Source: Odiellus spinosus (lineage: Eukaryota > Arthropoda > Arachnida > Opiliones > Phalangiidae). Taken from it: a stretch of DNA of 64,000 nt. Positions 19,275 through 32,765 of the stretch are shown here, one piece after another. The notes beneath the pieces were generated by a model that saw nothing but the letters and a program-made list of their open reading frames with translations, did no database searches and was not told the DNA's origin. A program made the position numbers and the translations under genes. The DNA lies in NCBI GenBank assembly GCA_963920705.1, contig OY987227.1:7977602-8041601 (forward strand), read 5' to 3'. Within the stretch, counting starts at the first letter, position 1. The number at the start of each line of letters is the position of its first letter.

Positions 19275-22200
19275 GAATTGGGAGTTTTTTGAACTATAGT
19301 GTTGAATTGGGAGTTTTTTGAACTATAGTGTTGAATTGGGAGTTTTTTGAACTATAGTGTTGAATTGGGAGTTTTTTGAACTATAGTGTTGAATTGGGAG
19401 TTTTTTGAACTATAGTGTTGAATTGGGAGTTTTTTGAACTATAGTGTTGAATTGGGAGTTTTTTGAACTATAGTGTTGAATTGGGAGTTTTTTGAACTAT
19501 AGTGTTGAATTGGGAGTTTTTTGAACTATAGTGTTGAATTGGGAGTTTTTTGAACTATAGTGTTGAATTGGGAGTTTTTTGAACTATAGTGTTGAATTGG
19601 GAGTTTTTGGAACTATAGTGTTGAATTGGGAGTTTTTGGAACTATAGTGTTGAATTGGGAGTTTTTGGAACTATAGTGTTGAATTGGGAGTTTTTTGAAC
19701 TATAGTGTTGAATTGGGAGTTTTTTGAACTATAGTGTTGAATTGGGAGTTTTTTGAACTATAGTGTTGAATTGGGAGTTTTTTGAACTATAGTGTTGAAT
19801 TGGGAGTTTTTTGAACTATAGTGTTGAATTGGGAGTTTTTTGAACTATAGTGTTGAATTGGGAGTTTTTTGAACTATAGTGTTGAATTGGGAGTTTTTTG
19901 AACTATAGTGTTGAATTGGGAGTTTTTTGAACTATAGTGTTGAATTGGGAGTTTTTTGAACTATAGTGTTGAATTGGGAGTTTTTTGAACTATAGTGTTG
20001 AATTGGGAGTTTTTTGAACTATAGTGTTGAATTGGGAGTTTTTTGAACTATAGTGTTGAATTGGGAGTTTTTTGAACTATAGTGTTGAATTGGGAGTTTT
20101 TTGAACTATAGTGTTGAATTGGGAGTTTTTTGAACTATAGTGTTGAATTGGGAGTTTTTTGAACTATAGTGTTGAATTGGGAGTTTTTTGAACTATAGTG
20201 TTGAATTGGGAGTTTTTTGAACTATAGTGTTGAATTGGGAGTTTTTTGAACTATAGTGTTGAATTGGGAGTTTTTTGAACTATAGTGTTGAATTGGGAGT
20301 TTTTTGAACTATAGTGTTGAATTGGGAGTTTTTTGAACTATAGTGTTGAATTGGGAGTTTTTTGAACTATAGTGTTGAATTGGGAGTTTTTTGAACTATA
20401 GTGTTGAATTGGGAGTTTTTTGAACTATAGTGTTGAATTGGGAGTTTTTTGAACTATAGTGTTGAATTGGGAGTTTTTTGAACTATAGTGTTGAATTGGG
20501 AGTTTTTTGAACTATAGTGTTGAATTGGGAGTTTTTTGAACTATAGTGTTGAATTGGGAGTTTTTTGAACTATAGTGTTGAATTGGGAGTTTTTTGAACT
20601 ATAGTGTTGAATTGGGAGTTTTTTGAACTATAGTGTTGAATTGGGAGTTTTTTGAACTATAGTGTTGAATTGGGAGTTTTTTGAACTATAGTGTTGAATT
20701 GGGAGTTTTTTGAACTATAGTGTTGAATTGGGAGTTTTTTGAACTATAGTGTTGAATTGGGAGTTTTTTGAACTATAGTGTTGAATTGGGAGTTTTTTGA
20801 ACTATAGTGTTGAATTGGGAGTTTTTTGAACTATAGTGTTGAATTGGGAGTTTTTTGAACTATAGTGTTGAATTGGGAGTTTTTTGAACTATAGTGTTGA
20901 ATTGGGAGTTTTTTGAACTATAGTGTTGAATTGGGAGTTTTTTGAACTATAGTGTTGAATTGGGAGTTTTTTGAACTATAGTGTTGAATTGGGAGTTTTT
21001 TGAACTATAGTGTTGAATTGGGAGTTTTTTGAACTATAGTGTTGAATTGGGAGTTTTTTGAACTATAGTGTTGAATTGGGAGTTTTTTGAACTATAGTGT
21101 TGAATTGGGAGTTTTTTGAACTATAGTGTTGAATTGGGAGTTTTTTGAACTATAGTGTTGAATTGGGAGTTTTTTGAACTATAGTGTTGAATTGGGAGTT
21201 TTTTGAACTATAGTGTTGAATTGGGAGTTTTTTGAACTATAGTGTTGAATTGGGAGTTTTTTGAACTATAGTGTTGAATTGGGAGTTTTTTGAACTATAG
21301 TGTTGAATTGGGAGTTTTTTGAACTATAGTGTTGAATTGGGAGTTTTTTGAACTATAGTGTTGAATTGGGAGTTTTTTGAACTATAGTGTTGAATTGGGA
21401 GTTTTTTGAACTATAGTGTTGAATTGGGAGTTTTTTGAACTATAGTGTTGAATTGGGAGTTTTTTGAACTATAGTGTTGAATTGGGAGTTTTTTGAACTA
21501 TAGTGTTGAATTGGGAGTTTTTTGAACTATAGTGTTGAATTGGGAGTTTTTTGAACTATAGTGTTGAATTGGGAGTTTTTTGAACTATAGTGTTGAATTG
21601 GGAGTTTTTTGAACTATAGTGTTGAATTGGGAGTTTTTTGAACTATAGTGTTGAATTGGGAGTTTTTTGAACTATAGTGTTGAATTGGGAGTTTTTTGAA
21701 CTATAGTGTTGAATTGGGAGTTTTTTGAACTATAGTGTTGAATTGGGAGTTTTTTGAACTATAGTGTTGAATTGGGAGTTTTTTGAACTATAGTGTTGAA
21801 TTGGGAGTTTTTTGAACTATAGTGTTGAATTGGGAGTTTTTTGAACTATAGTGTTGAATTGGGAGTTTTTTGAACTATAGTGTTGAATTGGGAGTTTTTT
21901 GAACTATAGTGTTGAATTGGGAGTTTTTTGAACTATAGTGTTGAATTGGGAGTTTTTTGAACTATAGTGTTGAATTGGGAGTTTTTTGAACTATAGTGTT
22001 GAATTGGGAGTTTTTTGAACTATAGTGTTGAATTGGGAGTTTTTTGAACTATAGTGTTGAATTGGGAGTTTTTTGAACTATAGTGTTGAATTGGGAGTTT
22101 TTTGAACTATAGTGTTGAATTGGGAGTTTTTTGAACTATAGTGTTGAATTGGGAGTTTTTTGAACTATAGTGTTGAATTGGGAGTTTTTTGAACTATAGT

Positions 22201-24566
22201 GTTGAATTGGGAGTTTTTTGAACTATAGTGTTGAATTGGGAGTTTTTTGAACTATAGTGTTGAATTGGGAGTTTTTTGAACTATAGTGTTGAATTGGGAG
22301 TTTTTTGAACTATAGTGTTGAATTGGGAGTTTTTTGAACTATAGTGTTGAATTGGGAGTTTTTTGAACTATAGTGTTGAATTGGGAGTTTTTTGAACTAT
22401 AGTGTTGAATTGGGAGTTTTTTGAACTATAGTGTTGAATTGGGAGTTTTTTGAACTATAGTGTTGAATTGGGAGTTTTTTGAACTATAGTGTTGAATTGG
22501 GAGTTTTTTGAACTATAGTGTTGAATTGGGAGTTTTTTGAACTATAGTGTTGAATTGGGAGTTTTTTGAACTATAGTGTTGAATTGGGAGTTTTTTGAAC
22601 TATAGTGTTGAATTGGGAGTTTTTTGAACTATAGTGTTGAATTGGGAGTTTTTTGAACTATAGTGTTGAATTGGGAGTTTTTTGAACTATAGTGTTGAAT
22701 TGGGAGTTTTTTGAACTATAGTGTTGAATTGGGAGTTTTTTGAACTATAGTGTTGAATTGGGAGTTTTTTGAACTATAGTGTTGAATTGGGAGTTTTTTG
22801 AACTATAGTGTTGAATTGGGAGTTTTTTGAACTATAGTGTTGAATTGGGAGTTTTTTGAACTATAGTGTTGAATTGGGAGTTTTTTGAACTATAGTGTTG
22901 AATTGGGAGTTTTTTGAACTATAGTGTTGAATTGGGAGTTTTTTGAACTATAGTGTTGAATTGGGAGTTTTTTGAACTATAGTGTTGAATTGGGAGTTTT
23001 TTGAACTATAGTGTTGAATTGGGAGTTTTTTGAACTATAGTGTTGAATTGGGAGTTTTTTGAACTATAGTGTTGAATTGGGAGTTTTTTGAACTATAGTG
23101 TTGAATTGGGAGTTTTTTGAACTATAGTGTTGAATTGGGAGTTTTTTGAACTATAGTGTTGAATTGGGAGTTTTTTGAACTATAGTGTTGAATTGGGAGT
23201 TTTTTGAACTATAGTGTTGAATTGGGAGTTTTTTGAACTATAGTGTTGAATTGGGAGTTTTTTGAACTATAGTGTTGAATTGGGAGTTTTTTGAACTATA
23301 GTGTTGAATTGGGAGTTTTTTGAACTATAGTGTTGAATTGGGAGTTTTTTGAACTATAGTGTTGAATTGGGAGTTTTTTGAACTATAGTGTTGAATTGGG
23401 AGTTTTTTGAACTATAGTGTTGAATTGGGAGTTTTTTGAACTATAGTGTTGAATTGGGAGTTTTTTGAACTATAGTGTTGAATTGGGAGTTTTTTGAACT
23501 ATAGTGTTGAATTGGGAGTTTTTTGAACTATAGTGTTGAATTGGGAGTTTTTTGAACTATAGTGTTGAATTGGGAGTTTTTTGAACTATAGTGTTGAATT
23601 GGGAGTTTTTTGAACTATAGTGTTGAATTGGGAGTTTTTTGAACTATAGTGTTGAATTGGGAGTTTTTTGAACTATAGTGTTGAATTGGGAGTTTTTTGA
23701 ACTATAGTGTTGAATTGGGAGTTTTTTGAACTATAGTGTTGAATTGGGAGTTTTTTGAACTATAGTGTTGAATTGGGAGTTTTTTGAACTATAGTGTTGA
23801 ATTGGGAGTTTTTTGAACTATAGTGTTGAATTGGGAGTTTTTTGAACTATAGTGTTGAATTGGGAGTTTTTTGAACTATAGTGTTGAATTGGGAGTTTTT
23901 TGAACTATAGTGTTGAATTGGGAGTTTTTTGAACTATAGTGTTGAATTGGGAGTTTTTTGAACTATAGTGTTGAATTGGGAGTTTTTTGAACTATAGTGT
24001 TGAATTGGGAGTTTTTTGAACTATAGTGTTGAATTGGGAGTTTTTTGAACTATAGTGTTGAATTGGGAGTTTTTTGAACTATAGTGTTGAATTGGGAGTT
24101 TTTTGAACTATAGTGTTGAATTGGGAGTTTTTTGAACTATAGTGTTGAATTGGGAGTTTTTTGAACTATAGTGTTGAATTGGGAGTTTTTTGAACTATAG
24201 TGTTGAATTGGGAGTTTTTTGAACTATAGTGTTGAATTGGGAGTTTTTTGAACTATAGTGTTGAATTGGGAGTTTTTTGAACTATAGTGTTGAATTGGGA
24301 GTTTTTTGAACTATAGTGTTGAATTGGGAGTTTTTTTAACTATAGTGTTGAATTGGGAGTTTTTTGAACTATAGTGTTGAATTGGGAGTTTTTTGAACTA
24401 TAGTGTTGAATTGGGAGTTTTTTGAACTATAGTGTTGAATTGGGAGTTTTTTGAACTATAGTGTTGAATTGGGAGTTTTTTTAACTATAGTGTAGAATTA
24501 GTGTTGAATTAGTTTTTAGAACTATAGTGTTGAATTGGGAGTTTTTAGAACTTATTAGCGTTGAAA
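19275..24566. repeat. 29-bp satellite array, about 180 copies
   Basis: A 5.3-kb array of a 29-bp unit made of GAATTGGGAG, six T, then GAACTATAGTGTT. It contains the 8-bp palindrome ACTATAGT. The array is extremely homogeneous: the only early variants are three adjacent units around 19600-19690 with one T changed to G, and variants reappear in the last units (24330, 24480-24560). The 29-bp period cycles through all frames and meets stops, so there is no long ORF. Recent unequal exchange or rolling-circle amplification would explain the uniform interior with decayed edges. Confidence 0.98.
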
Positions 24567-24642
24567 TAGTGTCTTAAATCAGAAGAAGTAGAGTTTTTAA
24601 CTATAGGTTTATTAGTAAATTAGACGTATAAGCTTTAAACTA

Positions 24643-25232
24643 CAGTAAATTCGTTTATAGAAGAAGGGTTTTTAAACTCCAGTAAATTCGTTTATACAAG
24701 AAGGGTTTTTAAACTCCAGTACTATTTAGAAGAAGGGTTTTTAAACTACAGTGCTTTTTAAAAGAAGGGTTTTTAAACTAGAGTGCTTTTTAAAAGAAGG
24801 GTTTTTAAACTACAGTGCTTTTTAAAAGAAGGGTTTTTAAACTACAGTACTTTTTAAAAGAATGGTTTTTAAACTACAGTGCTTTTTAAAAGAAGGGTTT
24901 TTAAACTACAGTGCTTTTTAAAAGAAGGGTTTTTAAACTACAGTGCTTTTTAAAAGAAGGGTTTTTAAACTACAGTGCTTTTTAAAAGAAGGTTTTTTAA
25001 ACTACAGTGCTTTTTAAAAGAAGGGTTTTTAAACTACAGTGCTTTTTAAAAGAAGGGTTTTTAAACTACAGAGCTTTTTAAAAGAAGGGTTTTTAAACTA
25101 CAGTGCTTTTAAAAGAAGGGTTTTTAACTACAGTACTTTTAGAAGAAAGTTTTTAAACTACAGTACTTTTAGAAGAAAGTTTTTAAACTACAGTACTTTT
25201 AGAAGAAGGCTTTTAAACTATAGCAGTTTAGT
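24643..25232. repeat. 32-bp minisatellite, about 18 copies
   Basis: Tandem units of mainly 32 bp (37 at the left edge, 30 at the right) with the core AAGAAGGGTTTTTAAACTAC then AGTGCTTTTTAAA. The core GTTTTTnAACTAyAGTG is shared with the neighbouring 29-bp satellite, so the two arrays look like diverged relatives. A 69-codon ORF in the array is a chance product. Confidence 0.92.
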
Positions 25233-25234
25233 AT

Positions 25235-28200
25235 TTTTTATAATATAGTAGAGTAGAAATGCGAGTTTTAGAAAATAGGGTCCAAATAAGAGTGTGGTTT
25301 AAGAATATAATAAAGAATTATATTACAAAGTGATGAAACTCAAAATCAAGAGTAAAAAAGGGGTATGCATTGAATACATCGATAAAATGTGGTTTATATA
25401 TTTCAAAACAGGATAATTCAAAACTAACCAATCAAAGTTACGCATCATTACCCACGATACAACATTGTCAATGTCAGTTAAACCGTTTTACAAAATTTAT
25501 TATTTTTAATCAATTATTCATAAATATCGAAGCATATGGCAAACACATAATAAAGGAGCTTCGAACCAAAAAAAAATGAAAAAACATGGAAAATAATAAT
25601 AGGTCGAACATGTAATACTTCCAAATAAGCTTACTGGTGAAATTCTATTAAGGCAGGGTATATGAGGGCTATAGTGTATCTGTTAATTTAGTATTTCCCC
25701 AACCAGAATATTCAAAGAAAAAACTTTTTTGACAACGGAACACTCCAATGAGCGTGACCACGTTTCCTGCTTCAACTTAGCCTTCAGGGTCCACTAAACG
25801 AGCCTGAATAAAGCCTCGTAAGGGAAAGAATACAAGTAGGTGCCTTGATAAACGCACATTTTGGCCTTGCAACCTTTAACTTAATTCGTAGGATTAACAA
25901 TTCGTTATTCCAATTTCATTTTTCATTAAATATGCAATTTTAGGCGAGTATCCAATTGGTTCCTACGAGATAGTGGGGAAGTTAAAGCTTAGTAAAACGA
26001 CGCAAACTCGGAATGAAATTGAGCCGTACGTAAAAGGTAGTTTTGAACTAAGCCCGGCCTATACTCTAGGCACATTTGCAATAGCCTTAATCCGTACGTG
26101 ATTCGCATATTAGTTTAGTTTTCTATAGAATAAGAGAAAAAAGAATAGCAAAATAATAAGTTTCCCCTACCACCTATTTGATAATAGCCCTGGAATTTTC
26201 GATTCAGAGTTTCGCGTGGTTCGCTTGCTAAATTAAAAGGTCCGTACTTTATTTCGTACGGATTTGAGAGCGAGTGAAAAAGCTAAGAAGCGGGCTCAAT
26301 TTAAGTATAAAAATAACACGAAGCCCCCTATTCTAACTGAGTAACGAATCATGGTTGAAATTTAATATTAAAGTCAGAATCACGTGAAGATTTGACCTCG
26401 TAACGAAACTAAAAGCCGATTAATATAAATACGATTTAATTTATTAGACATAAAAGGTAACGATAGCTTCGTACGCGATGAAAACGCGAACTGATTTTGA
26501 ATTTCTAATTGTAGTTTATTCACGTTCATTTGCGTAAAAAGAATTAATATAAGGAAATGCGCAACAATTCGTGGATTTATTATCGGTTTTTAACCCGGAT
26601 TTTTCACTCGAATCTAATATTCTTTCATTCGATTCTTTTTCGTGTACCACAAAGTTTTTAACCCTAGTTTTTCGGCTCTTTTTTGACATTGATGGACTAG
26701 CTTCTCATAGCCAGTTTTCTCGCCCATAAAATTTACCTATTAATATACGATATTACACAAGAAAATATATATTAAAGAGAAGATAAATTTGAAAATTACT
26801 TCAACTTCACCCTTCAGCTTCATTTTTATAAAACGATGACTTTCAAAATTAAGTACTTTCACGAGAAAAATTGCGCCAAAGCAGTTACCATTTCACGCGA
26901 AAAAAATCGCGGGAAAAATCAACCATTGGTTAATTCAAATTAAGTTTGATTACATTTCCCCAATGAAGTTGAACATTGTGTATATCAATTTTACGTTTAA
27001 AGTTTAGCGTTATTTTGGTTTCCAACTGACAGACTGACATTAGCTACGTTCACACTAGGCAAGTGCTTGAAATAGTTTTTAAGCGGTTTTTGAATGTTCA
27101 AATCAATTTTGCAATACACTAATTTATGTTTTTCGATAAATAACCTATAGAGTTGACCTCAAAACTTTAAAATTTGACCTTCCAAAACGGTTTCAAAGTT
27201 ACGAGCGTGAACTCGACTAAAGTTACATAGAAAAAAAGTATAATTTAGATATATTTACCGATATTGATAGAAAAAACTTGTTCGATTTAATTTTCACTTA
27301 TCACTAAGTAAAAATACTTCTTAATATTGAATAAAAACGCCCCCTGATTCGTCGAAAGTTTTACAGATCTAAGCCTATTTTAAACCAGGTTCTTAATTTA
27401 TATTTTAACGGAGATAAGTTTGAGTTTGGTTGCAATTTCGTAAAAAAATTTTCAGTGACTGATTTAAGTGCGTGAAAAAAAATTCATTTAATATTTTTCA
27501 TCTTCCCTTTAAATAGTATATTATATCTTTCTATAAACGTAATAATAGGTTTGAAACACTCCAAAAAAATCGCTTCGCTAAACGTAATAACGAGCTCGAT
27601 TATTATTATTATTAAAAGAATTAAATTGAAATAAAATGAATACTAATTGGATTCCATTTAATATCTAAAAAAAAAAAATTAAAAATACAATAAGGGGGGT
27701 GGCTAGCAAAGTTTTTAATGAAAAATACAATACGTTGAGTTAAAATCATTACGTGACTCGTTTTAATTACAAGTTGGGTTAAGTGTCGGAAGCCGGGGAA
27801 TTTTAGATATGTTGGGACACCTTTTTTTTAGGTTTTTTATTTTCTTTTGTTTAATCAGATTAATGAGTTTTTAAAAACTTCTGGGCATCTAAATTTAGCC
27901 TCTTAATGCGTAAAACGGAAGCCCATACACATTGTAACAAAATTTATTATTTTAAAACCAATTAGGAAGAATATTTCTTGATTTAAAAGTTTGTTTTTAG
28001 CTACTTTGTATCTATCTAGCTAGGCGTAAAATTGTTACATTCAACGATGCTTAAACTAATTTTTGTTTAAACTTCCTGATTTGTTAACAATAAAGTCGTA
28101 TATTAACTATTCATTAATATTAAAATCACGTTTCTACGTGTTTTTAACTAGAAACTATACCGTAAAGCAAACTGAAATTTGAATTTTAGATTTCAATCAT

Positions 28201-28500
28201 TTTATTTTCTCAAGATAAAATTTTATATTCAATTTTTTTGGTACGGTGCAAATGTTTTCCGGGAAAATTTGAACTCGGAAATATTTTTCAAGTATAGATT
28301 TGATTACTAACAGCTTATTGGCCAGATTACTAGAGTCAATAACCACTATTATACAGCAACTTTTGGATTAAAGAAAATTCATTCGTAATTCCATATTATT
28401 TCAAAAAACTATGCGAAGAGTGACCAGAAGAAAAGGAAATTCGGAGGCGAATTATGGGAAAATATAGTAAGAATAACCCCGAGGCTTTAGGAAAATACAG
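25235..28500. other. Long AT-rich stretch, no gene recognised
   Basis: No coding frame above about 70 codons and no motif. A hairpin GTCCGTACTT/TTTCGTACGGA lies near 26240-26265. Near 26840-26885, AAGTACTTTCACGAGAAAAA resembles family H. Near 27045-27240, AGCTACGTTCACACTAGG and a GCGTGAACTCG close by may be the ends of a diverged family D element. Also present are short runs of TTA near 27600. Confidence 0.4.
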
Positions 28501-28501
28501 T

Positions 28502-31411
28502 AAAAGGCTAGAAAAATAAACACTAAAAGGCTAGAAAAATAAACACTAAAAGGCTAGAAAAATAAACACTAAAAGGCTAGAAAAATAAACACTAAAAGGC
28601 TAGAAAAATAAACACTAAAAGGCTAGAAAAATAAACACTAAAAGGCTAGAAAAATAAACACTAAAAGGCTAGAAAAATAAACACTAAAAGGCTAGAAAAA
28701 TAAACACTAAAATAAAAATGATCGAAAAATAAACACTAAAATAAAAATGATCGAAAAATAAACACTAAAATAAAAATGATCGAAAAATAAACACTAAAAT
28801 AAAAATGATCGAAAAATAAACACTAAAATAAAAATGATCGAAAGATAAACACTAAAATAAAAATGATCGAAAAATAAACACTAAAATAAAAATGATCGAA
28901 AGATAAACACTAAAATAAAAATGATCGAAAAATAAACACTAAAATAAAAATGATCGAAAAATAAACACTAAAATAAAAATGATCGAAAAATAAACACTAA
29001 AATAAAAATGATCGAAAAATAAACACTAAAATAAAAATGATCGAAAAATAAACACTAAAATAAAATTGATCGAAAAATAAACACTAAAATAAAATTGATC
29101 GAAAAATAAACACTAAAATAAAATTGATCGAAAAATAAACACTAAAATAAAAATGATCGAAAAATAAACACTAAAATAAAAATGATCGAAAAATAAACAC
29201 TAAAATAAAAATGATCGAAAAATAAACACTAAAATAAAAATGATCGAAAAATAAACACTAAAATAAAAATGATCGAAAAATAAACACTAAAATAAAAATG
29301 ATCGAAAAATAAACACTAAAATGATCGAAAAATAAACACTAAAATGATCGAAAAATAAACACTAAAATGATCGAAAAATAAACACTAAAATGATCGAAAA
29401 ATAAACACTAAAATGATCGAAAAATAAACACTAAAATGATCGAAAAATAAACACTAAAATGATCGAAAAATAAACACTAAAATGATCGAAAAATAAACAC
29501 TAAAATGATCGAAAAATAAACACTAAAATGATCGAAAAATAAACACTAAAATGATCGAAAAATAAACACTAAAATGATCGAAAAATAAACACTAAAATGA
29601 TCGAAAAATAAACACTAAAATGATCGAAAAGTAAACACTAAAATGATCGAAAAATAAACACTAAAATGATCGAAAAATTGACACTAAAATGATCGAAAAA
29701 TTGACACTAAAATGATCGAAAAATAAACACTAAAATGAGCGAAAAATAAACACTAAAATGAGCGAAAAATAAACACTAAAATGATCGAAAAATAAACACT
29801 AAAATGATCGAAAAATAAACACTAAAATGATCGAAAAATAAACACTAAAATGATCGAAAAATAAACACTAAAATGATCGAAAAATAAACACTAAAATGAT
29901 CGCAAAATAAACACTAAAATGATCGCAAAATAAACACTAAAATGATCGCAAGATAAACACTAAAATGATCGCAAAATAAACACTAAAATGATCGCAAAAT
30001 AAACACTAAAATGATCGCAAAATAAACACTAAAATGATCGCAAAATAAACACTAAAATGATCGCAAAATAAACACTAAAATGATCGCAAAATAAACACTA
30101 AAATGATCGCAAAATAAACACTAAAATGATCGCAAAATAAACACTAAAATGATCGCAAAATAAACACTAAAATGATCGCAAAATAAACACTAAAATGATC
30201 GCAAAATAAACACTAAAATGATCGCAAAATAAACACTAAAATGATCGCAAAATAAACACTAAAATGATCGCAAAATAAACACTAAAATGATCGCAAAATA
30301 AACACTAAAATGATCGCAAAATAAACACTAAAATGATCGCAAAATAAACACTAAAATGATCGCAAAATAAACATTAAAATGATCGCAAAATAAACACTAA
30401 TATGATCGCAAAATAAACACTAAAATGATAGAAAAATAAACACTAAAATGATAGAAAAATAAACACTAAAATGATAGAAAAATAAACACTAAAATGATAG
30501 AAAAATAAACACTAAAATGATAGAAAAATAAACACTAAAATGATAGAAAAATAAACACTAAAATGATAGAAAAATAAACACTAAAATGATAGAAAAATAA
30601 ACACTAAAATGATAGAAAAATAAACACTAAAATGATAGAAAAATAAACACTAAAATGATAGAAAAATAAACACTAAAATGATAGAAAAATAAACACTAAA
30701 ATGATAGAAAAATAAACACTAAAATGATAGAAAAATAAACACTAAAATGATAGAAAAATAAACACTAAAATGATAGAAAAATAAACACTAAAATGATAGA
30801 AAAATAAACACTAAAATGATAGAAAAATAAACACTAAAATGATAGAAAAATAAACACTAAAATGATAGAAAAATAAACACTAAAATGATAGAAAAATAAA
30901 CACTAAAATGATAGAAAAATAAACACTAAAATGATAGAAAAATAAACACTAAAATGATAGAAAAATAAACACTAAAATGATAGAAAAATAAACACTAAAA
31001 TGATAGAAAAATAAACACTAAAATGATAGAAAAATAAACACTAAAATGATAGAAAAATAAACACTAAAAAGATAGAAAAATAAACACTAAAATGATAGAA
31101 AAATAAACACTAAAATGATAGAAAAATAAACACTAAAATGATAGAAAAATAAACACTAAAATGATAGAAAAATAAACACTAAAATGATAGAAAAATAAAC
31201 ACTAAAATGATAGAAAAATAAACACTAAAATGATAGAAAAATAAACACTAAAATGATAGAAAAATAAACACTAAAAAGATAGAAAAATAAACACTAAAAT
31301 GATAGAAAAATAAACACTAAAATGATAGAAAAATAAACACTAAAATGATAGAAAAATAAACACTAAAATGATAGAAAAATAAACACTAAAATGATAGAAA
31401 AATAAACACTA
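28502..31411. repeat. 23/29-bp satellite array in five blocks, about 120 copies
   Basis: All units share the core GAAAAATAAACACTAAAA. Five consecutive blocks differ by a diagnostic segment: GGCTAG with 23-bp period (28502-28708, 9 copies); an added 6 bp giving 29 bp with AAAAATGATCG (28709-29319, about 21); ATGATCGA, 23 bp (29320-29892, about 25); ATGATCGC, 23 bp (29893-30421, about 23); ATGATAGA, 23 bp (30422-31411, about 43). Few units are out of place. This is a record of successive local amplifications. Non-coding. Confidence 0.97.
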
Positions 31412-32170
31412 GGAAAATATAGAAAAAATAACATTAATGGATAGGAAAATATAAAAATACCACTAAAAATATAGGAATTCCCTGGGTCCTAATAAATTAA
31501 AATAGAATACAACGTCAAATTATGTATATTAGTTCTACTCGGTTTGTATATACTGTACTAAAAAAGTGTAAACAACAAAGTAAAAAATACTATTATTATA
31601 ATACAAACTTACGAGCGAAAGTTTTGGCGGAGTTTTTTTTATTTTATCTCATGGTCGCTAGGCTTTGTGGCAGAGGCAGTTAGCGGCTGAATTTGCTTAA
31701 AACTTATACTCCTACGTAAGTAAGTAAAGAAATTCTGGTCACGCGCGCATCCCGTGTTTACGAAGTCAAAAAGAAATACGAAAAAAACATTGTCATATGG
31801 GAAAAAAGAAAGAAAAAAGAAATGGAATAAAATAGAAAAGATGATTAGCGCCCCCGTGCAGAGTGAGAAAAAAACGTGGCTACTTTTTACAAAGACCTTT
31901 CTAGCTATAGCTTCCGTACCGTAAGTACGCAATCGCATTTAAATGCAAATGCGATTCGAAATAACCCAGTGTTGACGAGAAAAGTAAAAGGCAACCAATT
32001 ACAATAAAAAAATATTTTGTAAGGAAAACAAATTTACGTTAAGTCAATGGCAGTTTGAGAAAAGTAGCGATTTGAAAATACAATAGAAATAAAAAGGTTG
32101 AATCTAAGGGAGAATGCAAAACCGGCAAGCTTGATTTTCTATCCATTAATTTTAATTTAAAGTCATTTTA
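31412..32170. other. Unique DNA, no gene recognised
   Basis: A 99-codon minus-strand ORF (31639-31938) is low complexity and Phe-rich, with no family resemblance, and is not called. AGGGAGAATGCAA at about 32109 looks like a stray family B tip. Confidence 0.4.
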
Positions 32171-32679
32171 AAGGTTCGTACAAAATTTTGGAAGTTAATT
32201 TCCCTGACTTTTCCAGGTTTTCCCTGACCATTTCCAAATAATTTCCCTGACCAATTTTGATATATATATATTTTTTTTTTCATGAATATATTCTTACGAG
32301 CGAGTTGTTGGAAATTCCCGCATTTTATTTGACAGAGTTTATCAATCGGGGTCAGCTGATAGTTTACTCAGAATATGAGAAACAATTTGAGTCTGTAGGC
32401 AAATATTTTCAGTGTATAATAATTACGTTACAACTGATTGGTACACCAATCATAAACAGTTCCTTGACACATACCAAAATATTTATTTTCTCCGACCATT
32501 TGGGCTATTTTCTAATTCCTTGACTTTTCCCTGACCTATTGGAGCAATTTTCAAATTCCCTGACTTTTCCCTGAGCTATTGGAGCCATTTTCCAAATTCC
32601 CTGACTTTTCCCTGACTTTTTGGGCCAATTTCCAAATTCCCTGACTTTTCCAGGTTTTCCAGGTCGTGTACGAATCCTG
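32171..32679. mobile_element. Non-autonomous DNA element with CCCTGACTTTTCC repeats (family K)
   Basis: About 510 bp with short inverted ends: AAGGTTCGTACA on the left against TGTACGAATCCTG on the right. Inside, both subterminal regions carry repeated TTCCCTGACTTTTCC and CCAGGTTTTCC motifs, several of them in tandem over 32510-32665. Inverted ends with dense subterminal repeats are typical of hAT-like non-autonomous elements. The target duplication is unclear (ATTTT on both sides at best). Short ORFs across the repeats are not genes. Confidence 0.55.
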
Positions 32680-32765
32680 ATTTTGTTCGAATGCCTATGG
32701 ATACTATTTTTAGTTATATCATACAATTAAAGTTTTCATATCTCTGCCGTTTGACGAGTTCTTAA

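Noticed and set aside
14583-31411. CRISPR-like appearance of the regular repeats
   Set aside because: Units are directly tandem with no unique spacers, in a eukaryotic context without cas genes.
31639-31938. 99-codon minus-strand ORF
   Set aside because: Phe-rich translation of A-rich DNA; no motif or conserved neighbour.
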